DNA from: JALHOP01 sp964484195
GTDB lineage: Bacteria; Myxococcota; XYA12-FULL-58-9; JALHOP01
Assembly (NCBI GenBank): GCA_964484195.1
Contig: CAZAER010000007.1
Coordinates: 148,022-212,021, forward strand
Direction: 5' to 3'
Length of the DNA: 64,000 bases
A model generated the notes under the pieces. That model was given only the letters and a program-made list of their open reading frames with translations. It was not told the DNA's origin and made no database searches. This document shows positions 47,933-56,577 of the stretch, piece after piece. A program made the position numbers and the translations under genes. Position 1 is the first letter of the stretch, and each line of letters begins with the position of its first letter.

Positions 47933-50197
47933 ATGGCGCGTGGCACAGACATTCCCCCGCGACCTGAACCGACGGGTGGTCACCTGCAGACGACTGTTCC
48001 TGACGTTCTTGCCGAGGGCGCGCTAACCACCGAGCTGTATCGCTCGGTCGTCGAGCATGCGCCCGACGCCATCCTCGTCGTCGAGCATGCGCACGTCACC
48101 TTCGCGAACGCCGCGGCGGCGCGCCTGTTCGCATGCTCGAGCGGACGCGAGCTCATCGGCATGTCGCTATCGCGGCTCATCGACGCCGAGTTCGCGAGCG
48201 ACGTCTACAATCTCCTCGCCGCGAGCACCGATCCCGACAATCGCACCTTGCGCCTCGAGCGTGATCTGCGCCGCTTCGACGACAGCTTCATCACCTCCGA
48301 GGTGAGCATCGTCTCCATCGAGGTAAGCGGCGCGCCGGCGCTGCATCTCGTGTTGCGTGACAACCACGAGCGCAAGCTCGAGGCCACCCTCGAACGCGAC
48401 CGCCGTCGTGTCTACGAGATGGTGGCGCACAGTGAGCCGCTGACGATTACGCTGGCGGAGCTCGCCGGCCTCGCCGAACGCCAGTGCCCCGGCTGTGTCT
48501 GCGCCATCTACCTCGAGGTCGATGCACGGCTCATCTTGTGCGCGGCGCCGAGCATGCATCCCGACCTCGCGGAGCAGGTGCGCGAGCTCGACATCGGCGC
48601 CAACGGCTCGGTGATGGGCATCGCTTCGTTTCGTCACGAGACCGCGGTGGTCGTCGACCTCGACGAAGACGCGGTGCTCGGGCGGCTTGCCGGTGAGCTG
48701 CAGAGCCACGACCTACGCGCTTGCTGGGCGATGCCGGTCATCTCGGGGCAGGGCGGGCGCCTCGGCGTCATCGCGCTGTTCTCACGCGCGCGGGCGCGAC
48801 CGACCCCGTCAGAGCATCACGTGCTGACGCTCAGCAGTCATCTCGCGACGATAGCCATCGATCACCGCAAGCTCATCGATCAGCTCGCCCACCAGGCGCG
48901 CCATGACGTGCTCACGGGACTCCCGAACCGCATGATGTTCGAGGACAGGTTGCAGCAGGCCCTGGCACAGGCCCGCCGTAACCAGTCGCTAGTCGGGGTG
49001 CTCTTCGTGAACCTCGACCGCTTCAACGTCGTGAACGAGTCGCTCGGTCACTCGATGGGTGATGCGCTATTGCAGAAGATCGCTTTGCGGCTCCGCAATC
49101 GCATACGCCAGGGCGATACGTTGGCGCGCATGGGTGCCGACGAGTTCACTTTGGTCGCTGCGGAGCTCAAGCGCCCGGACGACGCGGTGCTGCTCGCTCG
49201 TAAGATCCAGGACGCGCTGCGCGAGCCGTTCGAGGTGGCGGGGCACGAGCTCTTCGTCACTGCGAGCATCGGCATCAGCGTCTTCCCACAGGACGGCGAC
49301 GATGCCGGCACCCTGCACCGCGCCGCCAACGCGGCGGCTCACGAAGCAAAGCTTGCGGGGGCCAGCTCCTTCCGCTGCTTCACGCACGAGATGAACGCCT
49401 CGGCGCAGCGCCGCATGCGTATCGAGACCGAGCTGCGGCGAGCCGTCGAGCGCGAAGAGCTGACGCTCGTCTATCAACCACAGGTCGAGCTTGCGACCGG
49501 ACGTATCGTCGGATGCGAGGCGCTAGTGCGCTGGCATCACGCCGAGCTCGGCTTGCTCTCGCCGGCCGAGTTCATTCCCATCGCCGAAGAGACCGGGATC
49601 ATCCAGGCGCTGGGTGAGAACGTGCTCACCGCCGCGTGCAAACAGATCCGCACCTGGCTCGACCAGAATCTCGTACCGCTGCCGGTGGCGGTGAACGTGT
49701 CGGCACTGCAGTTCGCTTCCCCGGAGTTCGTCAATCGCGTCGCCCGCATTTTGCGCGAGGTCGATTGTCCGCCAGAGCTGATCGAGCTCGAGCTCACCGA
49801 GACGACCATCATGGGGAATGTCGCGGAGTCGCGGGCGCGCGTCGATGCACTACGGGATCTCGGCATTCGCATTTCGATCGACGACTTCGGGACGGGCTAC
49901 TCGTCGCTCGCGTATCTGCAGCAGCTGCCGATCGATAGCTTGAAGGTGGATCGGTCGTTCATCTCGGAGATCAAAGACCTCGATGCGGGGTCGGAGCAGG
50001 CGCGGGCATTGGTGACGACTATCGTGAGCTTGGGGCATTCGCTGGGGGTGCATGTCGTCGCCGAGGGGATCGAGACCGAGGTGCAGGCGACGTTTTTGCG
50101 GCAGATCGCGTGTCATCGGGCGCAGGGGTATTACTTCAGCAAGCCGGTTGGGGCGGATGAAGTGGTGAGGCATATGAGGGTGTTGACGTTGGCGTAA
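47933..50197 (+). CDS. PAS-GAF-GGDEF-EAL cyclic-di-GMP enzyme
   Basis: 754 residues. PAS about 35-150 (VVEHAPDAILVVEHAHVTFA), GAF about 165-310, GGDEF about 320-485, EAL about 500-745. The GGDEF motif reads RMGADEF, the second Gly replaced by Ala at about residue 401, so cyclase activity is uncertain. The EAL site is intact: EALVRWHHAE, ELTET and DDFGTGYSS. The protein most likely breaks down c-di-GMP. No membrane helix, thus cytosolic. The gene converges on the HNH element. Confidence 0.93.
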   Translation: MARGTDIPPRPEPTGGHLQTTVPDVLAEGALTTELYRSVVEHAPDAILVVEHAHVTFANAAAARLFACSSGRELIGMSLSRLIDAEFASDVYNLLAASTDPDNRTLRLERDLRRFDDSFITSEVSIVSIEVSGAPALHLVLRDNHERKLEATLERDRRRVYEMVAHSEPLTITLAELAGLAERQCPGCVCAIYLEVDARLILCAAPSMHPDLAEQVRELDIGANGSVMGIASFRHETAVVVDLDEDAVLGRLAGELQSHDLRACWAMPVISGQGGRLGVIALFSRARARPTPSEHHVLTLSSHLATIAIDHRKLIDQLAHQARHDVLTGLPNRMMFEDRLQQALAQARRNQSLVGVLFVNLDRFNVVNESLGHSMGDALLQKIALRLRNRIRQGDTLARMGADEFTLVAAELKRPDDAVLLARKIQDALREPFEVAGHELFVTASIGISVFPQDGDDAGTLHRAANAAAHEAKLAGASSFRCFTHEMNASAQRRMRIETELRRAVEREELTLVYQPQVELATGRIVGCEALVRWHHAELGLLSPAEFIPIAEETGIIQALGENVLTAACKQIRTWLDQNLVPLPVAVNVSALQFASPEFVNRVARILREVDCPPELIELELTETTIMGNVAESRARVDALRDLGIRISIDDFGTGYSSLAYLQQLPIDSLKVDRSFISEIKDLDAGSEQARALVTTIVSLGHSLGVHVVAEGIETEVQATFLRQIACHRAQGYYFSKPVGADEVVRHMRVLTLA

Positions 50198-50237
50198 GCG
50201 CCGGCCCCATCCTTTCTCGCCGTCAAACCCGGAAACA

Positions 50238-50271
50238 CCGCGCGCCTCTGACGGAGCTCGGAAATTTTTTT
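50238..50271 (+). repeat. Left terminal inverted repeat
   Basis: 34 bases: CCGCGC, a G, CCTCTGACGGAGCTCGGAAA and then seven T. Identical to the reverse complement of the right repeat except for one base (G here, A there). The T run points inward. Starts 41 bases after the GGDEF-EAL stop. Confidence 0.85.
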
Positions 50272-50525
50272 GTCATGCGAGACCGCCGAGTGGCCGGCGC
50301 TCCAGAAATGCACCGGTGCATTCAGGTTGATGACGAATTCTGTTGACACACTTTTGCGCGACACCGCGTTAGCGGACTCACCGCTCTGCGAGAACGGCCG
50401 TCCCGCACTTAGGCGCGGGCGCTGTTGGCCCGGGCGAAAGTGTTGGATTGTTTTCGCGTCCGCATCGCGTTGCGCGCAGCCCTGGGCCTGGGAACGGGTG
50501 AAAATTCTCCGTGGTACAAGGAGAC
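50272..50525 (+). other. Leader region of the HNH element
   Basis: 254 bases with no protein gene I can support. It contains the 16-base word ATGCACCGGTGCATTC at 50308-50323 (see repeat entries) and TTGACA at 50343-50348 as a possible -35 box, but no good -10 box is found at 16-18 bases. Its GC content looks lower than that of the flanking chromosome. Confidence 0.4.
50307..50323. repeat. Palindromic word, upstream copy
   Basis: AATGCACCGGTGCATT is a perfect 16-base palindrome followed by C. The inner 16-base word ATGCACCGGTGCATTC recurs once, inside the HNH gene. No other copy was noticed in the window. It could be the nuclease's recognition site or an operator; both are inference. Confidence 0.6.
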
Positions 50526-51455
50526 ATGCAACACCTCTCCGCTTTAACGAACGAGCAGCTCGAACAAGGTTTGATTGCCGAGGCCGGCAACGAGCGCCAC
50601 ATCATGGCGCGCGTCATCGAAAAGCTCGCCGAGGTATGTCGGCGCGATTGGCACCTCGAACGAGGCTACGCACGGCTCAGCGACTACTGTGTCGACGTGC
50701 TTGGCTTCAGCCCTGATCAGGCGTTGCGCCGAGCCGCAGCTGCACGCTTGTCGCTGCGCTATCCGATCATTCCACAGCTGCTCCGGAACGGTGATATCTC
50801 CTTCACGACCCTGCAGGTCCTCTCCCCGGTACTCAAGGCTCCCGGCGACGAGGGTCGGTTGCTCGCTGCGTGTGGCAAGACGCGCTTCCAGGTCGAGTGC
50901 ATGGTCGCAGACGAGGATCCGAAGGCCGCGGTGCGTTCATCGGTGCGGCCGCTCGGCAAGGAGCACTTCGAGCTGCGCGTGACAATTACGGCCGAGGCGG
51001 AAGCCGCGCTGATGCGCCTTCGGGACATCGACCGGCACGCGATTCCGAGTGGTGACCTCGGGGAGCTAGTCAGCAAGGCCGTCATCGAGCGCTGCGCCAA
51101 GGTCGAGGCGCGCAAGTTTGCAAAGCTCAAACGCGAAAAAAAGCCCGCGCAAGATGCACCGGTGCATTCGGAAGAGAAGATTGCCGAGCGACGCAAACCG
51201 GACCGGGAGATGACTCGCACCGTCGCGGAACGCGATGCCTATCGCTGCTGTTACACGAGCGCTGACGGGCATCGCTGCGCCTCACCTGCGTGGCTCGAGA
51301 ACGACCACGTCATGCGCTGGGCCGATGGTGGAGAGACCAAGGTGGCGAACATGCAGTTGCTTTGTCGTGCCCATAATCAGTGGAAGGAGCGCAGAGGGAT
51401 TGCGTGGGCGGGGCGGCTCGACAGCCCGGCAGAGGATCTCCGGGAGTCGCGGTAG
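50526..51455 (+). CDS. HNH endonuclease of the multicopy DUF222-like family
   Basis: 309 residues from ATG 50526. AAGGAG lies only two bases upstream, so the GTG at 50511 is an alternative start. The N-terminal part is helical: LSDYCVDVLGFSPDQALRRA, then ISFTTLQVLSPVL, as in HNH proteins that occur in many copies in Myxococcota and planctomycetes. The C-terminal HNH site has LENDHVMRWADGGETKVANMQ with Asp-His, Asn, and LLCRAHNQW (final His). A Cys pair region (CCYTSADGHRC) is present. The catalytic residues look intact, so it should cut DNA. It is the only gene of the element. Confidence 0.85.
   Translation: MQHLSALTNEQLEQGLIAEAGNERHIMARVIEKLAEVCRRDWHLERGYARLSDYCVDVLGFSPDQALRRAAAARLSLRYPIIPQLLRNGDISFTTLQVLSPVLKAPGDEGRLLAACGKTRFQVECMVADEDPKAAVRSSVRPLGKEHFELRVTITAEAEAALMRLRDIDRHAIPSGDLGELVSKAVIERCAKVEARKFAKLKREKKPAQDAPVHSEEKIAERRKPDREMTRTVAERDAYRCCYTSADGHRCASPAWLENDHVMRWADGGETKVANMQLLCRAHNQWKERRGIAWAGRLDSPAEDLRESR
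51154..51169. repeat. Palindromic word, copy inside the HNH gene
   Basis: ATGCACCGGTGCATTC, the same 16 bases as at 50308-50323; its first 14 are a perfect palindrome. It encodes part of the linker DAPVHSEEK between the helical and HNH parts. Confidence 0.6.
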
Positions 51456-51527
51456 TCCAATGGGCACAATGGCGTCGACGACGAAACCTCTGGGGAGGGT
51501 TTCGCCGACGCCGCAAGTGGACACCCT

Positions 51528-51561
51528 AAAAAAATTTCCGAGCTCCGTCAGAGGTGCGCGG
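51528..51561 (-). repeat. Right terminal inverted repeat
   Basis: Reverse complement reads CCGCGC, A, CCTCTGACGGAGCTCGGAAA and seven T; 33 of 34 bases match the left repeat. Starts 72 bases after the HNH stop and ends 28 bases before the convergent glycosyltransferase stop. Confidence 0.85.
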
Positions 51562-51589
51562 CGATTCAGGTTGTCTGCAGGCTGAGAAC

Positions 51590-53218
51590 CTATCCGTTCG
51601 AGCGTCGGGCCTCGGCTGCCTCTTCTTGCTGTTCGGAGATGACCGCTATCGCGTCATAAACACTCCGCCCCTGCCGCCGGAGCGTCGCCAACGTCGTCGC
51701 CAGCTCCTGCAGCTGCTCGTTCGCGAGCTCGGCAACGGGAATATCAATCGTCTTCACCAAGCTGGTCGCCCCAACCCAATCCCCAAACGACGCCAGCGGC
51801 ATGATGATCGCGCTCAACGCACGAGTGCGCTCGATGACGCTCGCCTTCTGCAGCTTGTAGCGCAGCACCCCCGCAATCTTCTGCACGACCTTCGCGGGAA
51901 TCCCACGGTCCGTGGTGGCGCGCAGCAATGCGACCACTTCAGCCATCACCTCGGGCGCTTCTTCGGCGTCGTGGCGGCTCAGCTCGTGGTGCATCTTGAA
52001 CGCGCGCAACGTCTCGAAGAACAAGTAAACCGAGGTCCGGCACTCGTAAGCCGCGGTGAGCAACCCATCATCGACTGCGGCTTCGGCTGCTTGCACTGCT
52101 TCGTGGGGTAGGACGAGCTTCAAGATCTCCGCTGCGGCGCGGCGCGCGGCGTTCGCGGGGACCAGCTCGCGGGCTGCTCGTGATGCTTGCTGGCGCACCG
52201 CTTTCGGGGAAAGCTTCGCGATAGCGGACTCGACGGCGCCGCCCGAGAGCGTGTCTTCGATGATGATGGCGGCACCGGCCGCGACCGCGCGTTCGGCGCG
52301 CTTTGCCTGCTCGTCGGCGAGCTTCACCTGCGGGATGAAAACCGTGGGCACGCCGCAGTGCATGAGCTCGTGGAACGTATTGTACCCAGCGGCGCACACC
52401 GCGAGGTCGATGCCGTTCATCAGATCCGAGGTGCCGCCGTGCGCGAGCCAGGTGATGCGATCGCCCGAGAGGACGCGGCCGCGATACAGCGGGCCGGCGC
52501 CGACGACGAGGTGGCGCGAGGGGTCGTCGATGAGCGCGGTGCAGACATTGAGCAGGTGCTCTTCCGAGGTGGGGTCGCCGCCGCCGCCGGCCGATACGTA
52601 GATGGCGGTGCGGTCGCCGTAGATGCCGAGGCGGTCGCGCGCTTCCGTCCGCGAAAACAGCTCGGCAGGCTCGCGCGTCATGATGGGGCCGACGTAGGCG
52701 AGCTTGTCGACCATCTCTGGCGGACACACGACCTCGACCTCTCCGGCGGTCTCGGGGACGATGAGAGCGTCGTAGTAGTGCAGCATGTGCTGGAACGACG
52801 GGTCGGTGCCGATGCGCTCGTTCACCGGCCGGTAGATGAAGACCCGCCGCTTGCAGAGGTCGAGCGCCGACGTGAGCTCACCGAAGCTACCGTGTGGCCA
52901 GGTGTCGACGACGAAAATGTCAGGTCGGAAGAGGGCGATGGAGTGCCAAACCCACTGCTTGGCGAGCGCGAGGTACGTGCCCTGCGAGATGCCGGTCTCG
53001 GCGACCAGGTCTTTCGAGGGCATCTTGAAGGAGGCGATCTTCTCGGTGAGCAAGAGACCATCGGCCTCGCTCGTGGTGAGAAACATCGGCTCGATACGGG
53101 CGCCGGCGTGCGCCGCGTAGCGACGCAGCCAGCGATTGATGCCGATGAGACGGTTGAGATGGCCGACGCCGGTGCCGTTCACCGCGTAGGAGAGCACACG
53201 GATCGTTTGAGCCACCAC
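51590..53218 (-). CDS. GT-B fold glycosyltransferase (MurG/GT28-like) with helical tail
   Basis: 542 residues. GTG GTG at 53218/53215; GGAGG spacing favours the second. The N-terminal site GTGVGHLNRLIGINRWL resembles the Gly-loop of GT28 enzymes. The nucleotide-sugar site is GYNTFHELMHCGVPTVFIPQ with the expected Glu and Gly. After about residue 390 a helical C-terminal domain of unknown role follows (LLRATTDRGIPAKVVQKI). Follows the unknown gene at 53228 by 9 bases in one operon. Cytosolic; the acceptor is unknown. Confidence 0.82.
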   Translation of the reverse strand: MVAQTIRVLSYAVNGTGVGHLNRLIGINRWLRRYAAHAGARIEPMFLTTSEADGLLLTEKIASFKMPSKDLVAETGISQGTYLALAKQWVWHSIALFRPDIFVVDTWPHGSFGELTSALDLCKRRVFIYRPVNERIGTDPSFQHMLHYYDALIVPETAGEVEVVCPPEMVDKLAYVGPIMTREPAELFSRTEARDRLGIYGDRTAIYVSAGGGGDPTSEEHLLNVCTALIDDPSRHLVVGAGPLYRGRVLSGDRITWLAHGGTSDLMNGIDLAVCAAGYNTFHELMHCGVPTVFIPQVKLADEQAKRAERAVAAGAAIIIEDTLSGGAVESAIAKLSPKAVRQQASRAARELVPANAARRAAAEILKLVLPHEAVQAAEAAVDDGLLTAAYECRTSVYLFFETLRAFKMHHELSRHDAEEAPEVMAEVVALLRATTDRGIPAKVVQKIAGVLRYKLQKASVIERTRALSAIIMPLASFGDWVGATSLVKTIDIPVAELANEQLQELATTLATLRRQGRSVYDAIAVISEQQEEAAEARRSNG

Positions 53219-53227
53219 AGGCCTCCG

Positions 53228-54406
53228 TTATGACTCGGGCGGCCGGGGCTCGGGCCAAGGCCAGGGCTCCGGATAGGGCCACGGCACCGGCCATGGCTCG
53301 GGGTTCGGCCATGGCTCCTCGGGCTCTGGCGGAGGACGAGGCGGCTGCGGCACCGGAGGTTTGTACTCCGGATGCTCGCGCATGTAGTCCTCGACCTCCT
53401 TGGGCCGGAAGAAGCGGTCGTATTGCGCACCGGTGAAGACGTACCACCAGAACCACGGCAGCTGGCTGTAGGCCGGGCTGTCGAGCTTGTTGTGGCGTGC
53501 GCAGACTTCGTAGGCACGACGCAGCACCGAGATCTCTTCGCGGCGGCGATGCATGGGCTCGCGGCCGAGCTTCTTTTCCGCCTCGCCTTGCGAGATCCGC
53601 CTTTGCGGATTCGCCTTGGCGTCTTTGATGTGCTTTTCGACGTCGGCGATCTGCTTGCCGATGCTGGTCTTGGCGCGGCCCCAGCGGTCGACGATTTCGC
53701 CGAGGTAAGCGAGCTTGGAGTGCAGCGCGTCGACCGCCTTGTAGAGCGCTGCCGTGCGGGCTTCGCGCTCGATCTTCGGCCCCAAGGCGAAGCGGTCGCT
53801 GTTGGCGACGAACAGGGCGAGCTCTTTGCGCACGCGCTTCAAGGCTTCGGGCGAGCGGTCACCGATCGGCGGATTACGCATGTTGAAGCCCGTGAGCTTC
53901 ACCAGGCGGTCCCAGGTGGCGCGGTCGAGATTCGGGAGGAGCTCTTCGTTCAGGTCGTCGAGCGCGTCTTGGAGCGCGCCGGAAACCTCGGCCGCGCGCT
54001 TCGCGTGCTCGGCGACCATGTTGTCGATGGCGTTGGCGTCGCCCTTGAGCGTCTTGATGGCGCCTTCACCGAGCTGCACGAACTCCGCCGAGCTCATGTC
54101 GCCCTTGGCGCCGGTCAGCTGAGCTTGTTCGACGGCTGCACTGTAAAGCGCGTCGGTCGGTAAAGCGGATGCGCTGCGTTCGTTACGTGGGCGAGCGCTG
54201 CTCGCGGGCGCTTCTTGCTGGCGCGCGGCGTCGCGGGCGCCGTCGCTGTCCGTCGCTTGGTCGCGCGAGACCTCGTTGCCGCTCTGCTGCTTCGGCGCCG
54301 CTTTCTCGGCCGGCGCCGTTTCGGGGGCCTGAGTGGGTGCGCGCTCTGGGGGGACTTCGGAGGTCGTGCCGAACAAGGCGTCGCGAATCTTGCCGAAGAA
54401 GGACAT
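53228..54406 (-). CDS. Unknown protein with disordered start and Pro/Trp tail
   Basis: 392 residues. Residues 15-95 are disordered (Glu, Ala, Pro, Arg). A helical core spans about 100-320 (VRKELALFVANSDRFALGPK, IGKQIADVEKHIKDAKAN). The last 45 residues repeat PEPWP-type units (EPWPVPWPYPEPWPWPEP). No signal peptide, membrane helix or catalytic motif. The operon partner is the GT-B enzyme downstream, so it may be its substrate or helper. Divergent from the radical SAM gene, 88 bases apart. Confidence 0.72.
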   Translation of the reverse strand: MSFFGKIRDALFGTTSEVPPERAPTQAPETAPAEKAAPKQQSGNEVSRDQATDSDGARDAARQQEAPASSARPRNERSASALPTDALYSAAVEQAQLTGAKGDMSSAEFVQLGEGAIKTLKGDANAIDNMVAEHAKRAAEVSGALQDALDDLNEELLPNLDRATWDRLVKLTGFNMRNPPIGDRSPEALKRVRKELALFVANSDRFALGPKIEREARTAALYKAVDALHSKLAYLGEIVDRWGRAKTSIGKQIADVEKHIKDAKANPQRRISQGEAEKKLGREPMHRRREEISVLRRAYEVCARHNKLDSPAYSQLPWFWWYVFTGAQYDRFFRPKEVEDYMREHPEYKPPVPQPPRPPPEPEEPWPNPEPWPVPWPYPEPWPWPEPRPPES

Positions 54407-54494
54407 GTGAGAACCGTTATCAATTGCCAGAAATCGCTGGCAAGCAACAAACGTGTGCCAAGGCCTCTGTTGCCGGGTCAGAAGCCAAGATCGT

Positions 54495-55589
54495 ATGGTT
54501 CGCGGCTCGATGTACGCCTACGAGGACATCCGCGTCGTTCACCTCGAGATGACCTCCCGCTGCAATTCGGCGTGCCCCATGTGCGCCCGCAATCTCCAGG
54601 GCGGAGCCGTCAATCCGAATCTGCCGCTGACCGAGCTCTCGGAAGCGGACATTCGTACGATGTTTCCCGATGACTTCGTTGGCCGGCTCAAGCGCATGTA
54701 CATGTGCGGCAACTACGGCGACGCCATGATCGCGCGCGACACCCTCGAGGTGTTCGCCTATTTCCGGACGGCGAACCCCAAGATTCATCTGCGCCTCATC
54801 ACCAACGGTAGCGGCCGCAAGCCCGAATGGTGGCAGGGGCTCGCCAAGGTCGTCGACGTCACGACCTTCTCCATCGATGGGCTCGAGGACACCAATCATC
54901 TCTATCGCCGCCACACCGATTGGGACGTCATCATGCGCTCCGTCGATGCGTACATCGGCGCCGGTGGCCAGGCCGACTGGGACTACATCGTGTTCAAGCA
55001 CAACGAGCATCAGGTGGAGGCGGCCCGGGCCCTCGCCCAGAAGCTCGGCTTCAAGAAGTTCACCGCCAAGCGCACCGACCGCTTCATGTCGCGCGGCAAG
55101 CTAGTGAACGAGAAGCCTGTGCACGACCGCGATGGCAGCATCGCGTACTACCTCGAGATGCCGGTCGGCCCGGAGTATCAGAACACCGCGGTCAAAGCCG
55201 TCGACAGCATGGTGAAGCAGGGCACCCAGTACAGCGACTACGCCGGCGAGACCGATGTGGTCTGCAAGGCGACCGGTGAGGCGAAGATCTACGCGAGCGC
55301 CGAGGGGCTCGTCTTCCCGTGCTGCTGGGTCGGCGGCATCTATTCGTCGGGCTTGAACGCCGAGAGCGGCGAAATGTGGCCGCTGATGCGGACACTGCCG
55401 GAGGGCAAGCAGGCCTTGAGCGCGCTGCGCCGGCCTTTGCGTGAGGTCATCGAGGGCGCGTTCTTCCAGAGCATCATTCCCTCCACCTGGGTGCCGGGCT
55501 CCAAGGAACGCAAGGACTTCACCCTCTGCGCCCGGATGTGCGGCAAGCACGATACCGTGCGCGCGACCCCTCTACCGGCGAGCCCCTGA
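54495..55589 (+). CDS. Radical SAM protein with SPASM-like tail
   Basis: About 364 residues from ATG 54495 (an ATG at 54510 is possible). The 4Fe-4S motif CNSACPMCARN (CxxxCxxC) is near residue 25. The Gly-rich ITNGSG and DVTTFSIDGL strands fit the TIM barrel. The C-terminal part has Cys groups FPCCWVGG and LCARMCGKHD, consistent with an auxiliary-cluster SPASM-like domain. Such enzymes often modify peptides or, in viral/environmental sets, unknown targets. Followed one base later by a glycosyltransferase-like gene. Confidence 0.85.
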   Translation: MVRGSMYAYEDIRVVHLEMTSRCNSACPMCARNLQGGAVNPNLPLTELSEADIRTMFPDDFVGRLKRMYMCGNYGDAMIARDTLEVFAYFRTANPKIHLRLITNGSGRKPEWWQGLAKVVDVTTFSIDGLEDTNHLYRRHTDWDVIMRSVDAYIGAGGQADWDYIVFKHNEHQVEAARALAQKLGFKKFTAKRTDRFMSRGKLVNEKPVHDRDGSIAYYLEMPVGPEYQNTAVKAVDSMVKQGTQYSDYAGETDVVCKATGEAKIYASAEGLVFPCCWVGGIYSSGLNAESGEMWPLMRTLPEGKQALSALRRPLREVIEGAFFQSIIPSTWVPGSKERKDFTLCARMCGKHDTVRATPLPASP

Positions 55590-55590
55590 C

Positions 55591-56577
55591 ATGCTGATCG
55601 TTCATCCCGCCAAAGCGTACACGCGCGCTCCCGACTTCGGCATCGTGACCTGCTACTTCAACCCCGGCGGCTTCCGTTCGAAGAAGGCGAACTACGAGCT
55701 ATTCATGGCCCCCATCCGCCAAGGCGGACTGGACTGCGTCACCGTCGAGTGTGCATTCGGCGACGCTCCGTTCGAGCTCGAGGCAGGGCCCGGCGTCGTA
55801 CAGATCCGCAGCAACTCGGTGATGTTCCAGAAGGAGCGTCTCCTCAACATCGCGGTGGCCGCGCTGCCGGCGCAGGTCACCAAAGTCGCTTGGCTCGATT
55901 GCGACGTGTTGTTCGACAAAGCAGACTGGGCGGTGCTGTCGTCGCAGGCGCTCGAGACCGCACAGGTCATCCAGCCGTTCGACACGTGCTTCCGTTTGCC
56001 GCCACGCGGCCGTCACTATGACGGCGACGGCATGGGCTGGCGGAGCTTCGCTGCCGTCTACCGCGACGATCCCAAAGTCTTCTTGAGCGGATCGTTCGAC
56101 AAACATGGTCATACCGGATTTGCCTGGGCGGCGCGTCGCGAGCTGCTCGCCAAACACGGCCTCTACGACGGGATGGTCGCGTGCTGCGCCGATCACATCA
56201 TCGCGCACGCGGTGCTGGGTGATTGGAGCTCGGCCTGCTTCCGGCGCCTCGCCGGGGTCAACAACCCGTACGCTTCGGACATTCGTGCTTGGTGCCGGCG
56301 TTTCCACGAGGACGCCCAGAACAAGCTCGGGGTCACGCAGGGCTATCTCATGCACCTCTGGCACGGCAGCATGACGCGGCGAAAGTATGTCGAGTGCGCG
56401 CAGACCCTCATCGGCTTCGGCTACGACCCGAAGGTCGACGTGCGCATCGGCCCCTCCGGCGCTTGGGAGTGGGCGAGCGACAAACCGGAGCTGCACGCAT
56501 GGGTGCGTGGCTACTTCGCCCAGCGTGACGAGGACGACAGCGAGGACATGGGCGAGCTCGCGGCGGCATTGCCCTGA
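55591..56577 (+). CDS. Glycosyltransferase-like protein A
   Basis: 328 residues from ATG 55591, one base after the radical SAM stop. Strand-DxD pattern VAWLDCDVLFDKADW (about 105) fits a metal-binding GT-A site; GFAWAARRELL, CADHIIAHAVLG and LMHLWHGS are further conserved blocks. N-terminal FGIVTCYFNPGGF. No signal peptide or membrane helix. Clear paralogue of the next gene, which it overlaps by one base (TGATG). Donor and acceptor unknown. Confidence 0.78.
   Translation: MLIVHPAKAYTRAPDFGIVTCYFNPGGFRSKKANYELFMAPIRQGGLDCVTVECAFGDAPFELEAGPGVVQIRSNSVMFQKERLLNIAVAALPAQVTKVAWLDCDVLFDKADWAVLSSQALETAQVIQPFDTCFRLPPRGRHYDGDGMGWRSFAAVYRDDPKVFLSGSFDKHGHTGFAWAARRELLAKHGLYDGMVACCADHIIAHAVLGDWSSACFRRLAGVNNPYASDIRAWCRRFHEDAQNKLGVTQGYLMHLWHGSMTRRKYVECAQTLIGFGYDPKVDVRIGPSGAWEWASDKPELHAWVRGYFAQRDEDDSEDMGELAAALP

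Larger units (their letters stand above)
50238..51561. mobile_element. HNH-nuclease element bounded by 34-bp inverted repeats
   Basis: A 1324-base unit placed between the convergent GGDEF-EAL and glycosyltransferase genes. It has near-perfect terminal inverted repeats and one gene, for an HNH nuclease. I could not find a clear target-site duplication: the bases outside the two ends differ. No transposase is present. The layout suggests a mobile or homing-type element, of a kind I do not recognise. Confidence 0.6.

Noticed and set aside
50238..51561. The two 34-base repeats as a pair of ordinary terminators
   Set aside because: They end in T runs, but the sequence before the T run has only a 3-base stem. 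Identity covers all 34 bases rather than a stem alone. Kept as an alternative, not preferred.
52187..53233. 348-codon plus-strand frame opposite the GT-B enzyme
   Set aside because: The Arg/Asp/Val-rich text is typical of a shadow frame; the minus gene has clear glycosyltransferase motifs and a ribosome site.
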